DNA of 64,000 nucleotides from AWTP1-13 sp033764875 (GTDB lineage: Bacteria; Pseudomonadota; Alphaproteobacteria; Rhizobiales; Hyphomicrobiaceae). Of the stretch, positions 63,953 to 64,000 are shown piece by piece. The stretch lies in NCBI GenBank assembly GCA_033764875.1, contig JANRIO010000037.1:1-64000 (forward strand), given 5' to 3'. The position numbers and the translations under genes were made by a program. The notes beneath the pieces were generated by a model that saw only the letters and a program-made list of their open reading frames with translations, had not been told where the DNA came from and did not search any database. The number at the start of each line of letters is the position of its first letter. The stretch's first letter is position 1.

Positions 63953-64000
63953 GGGGCAGAGCTATTGTCACAGCCAACGACGCGGTCGCCAATCCGATGG
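63953..64000 (+). pseudogene. Start of a second, shortened RHS tip copy
   Basis: AGGGGCAGAGCTATTG followed by TCACAGCCAACGACGCGGTC and CCAATCCGATGG repeats the toxin-gene segment 62452-62535, with about 36 bp missing in between. It encodes VTANDAVANPM against VTANDPVVNPM in the first copy. It runs off the window, so what follows is unknown. Confidence 0.7.

Overview
The window is GC-rich chromosomal DNA of an alphaproteobacterium, most likely in the Hyphomicrobiales (Rhizobiales). The pointers are a CcrM-type GANTC methyltransferase, the gene orders lptM-lysA, murG-murC-murB-ddl-ftsQ-ftsA-ftsZ-lpxC-bamD-ligA, two DUF465 proteins beside purE-purK, a K+-independent H+-pyrophosphatase and ribE-ribBA-ribH-nusB. 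Family and genus cannot be fixed from this alone. Almost everything is densely packed core genome; no tRNA, rRNA, CRISPR array or intact insertion sequence was seen.

Layout. 1-7.9 kb (mostly minus strand): a GMC oxidoreductase cut by the window edge, a Tat-exported metallo-beta-lactamase-fold hydrolase, groES-groEL under a CIRCE operator, ccrM, a palindrome-rich spacer, and lysA-lptM. 8-14.4 kb: argH, a TlpA-like thioredoxin, a methyltransferase, an SGNH hydrolase, dapD, a radical SAM protein and mscL. 14.7-21.4 kb: a sensing and uptake module made of a transporter-fused hybrid histidine kinase, a LuxR-type response regulator and a two-subunit sodium/solute symporter. 21.5-22.5 kb: an iminopeptidase-like hydrolase. 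22.5-37.1 kb: a division and cell-wall run (murD, murG, murC, murB, ddl, ftsQ, ftsA, ftsZ, lpxC, bamD, ligA) without ftsW or recN at their usual places. 37.3-44.4 kb: an SPFH/NfeD membrane set, small secreted proteins, DUF465 proteins, purE and purK. 44.4-54 kb: a chemoreceptor, a J-domain protein, typA, a second palindrome spacer, an APC permease and secreted proteins of unknown role. 54.1-61.9 kb: hppA, thiL, an SDR oxidoreductase, a PsiF-repeat protein and the riboflavin genes with nusB. 62-64 kb: a low-GC island with a severed RHS C-terminal toxin, its immunity gene, and the start of a second copy of the same tip sequence.

How the genes fit together. lysA and dapD belong to the diaminopimelate/lysine pathway, whose intermediate feeds the peptidoglycan precursors handled by murD, murC, murB, ddl and murG; ftsQ, ftsA and ftsZ drive septation; lpxC, bamD and lptM serve the outer membrane. 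ribE, ribBA and ribH cover late riboflavin synthesis. The kinase, regulator and symporter look like one solute-responsive circuit.

The accessory interest is in the RHS toxin/immunity remnant at the right end, a dispersed CTAGTGT...ACACTAG spacer repeat seen between several gene pairs, and two REP-like palindrome spacers.
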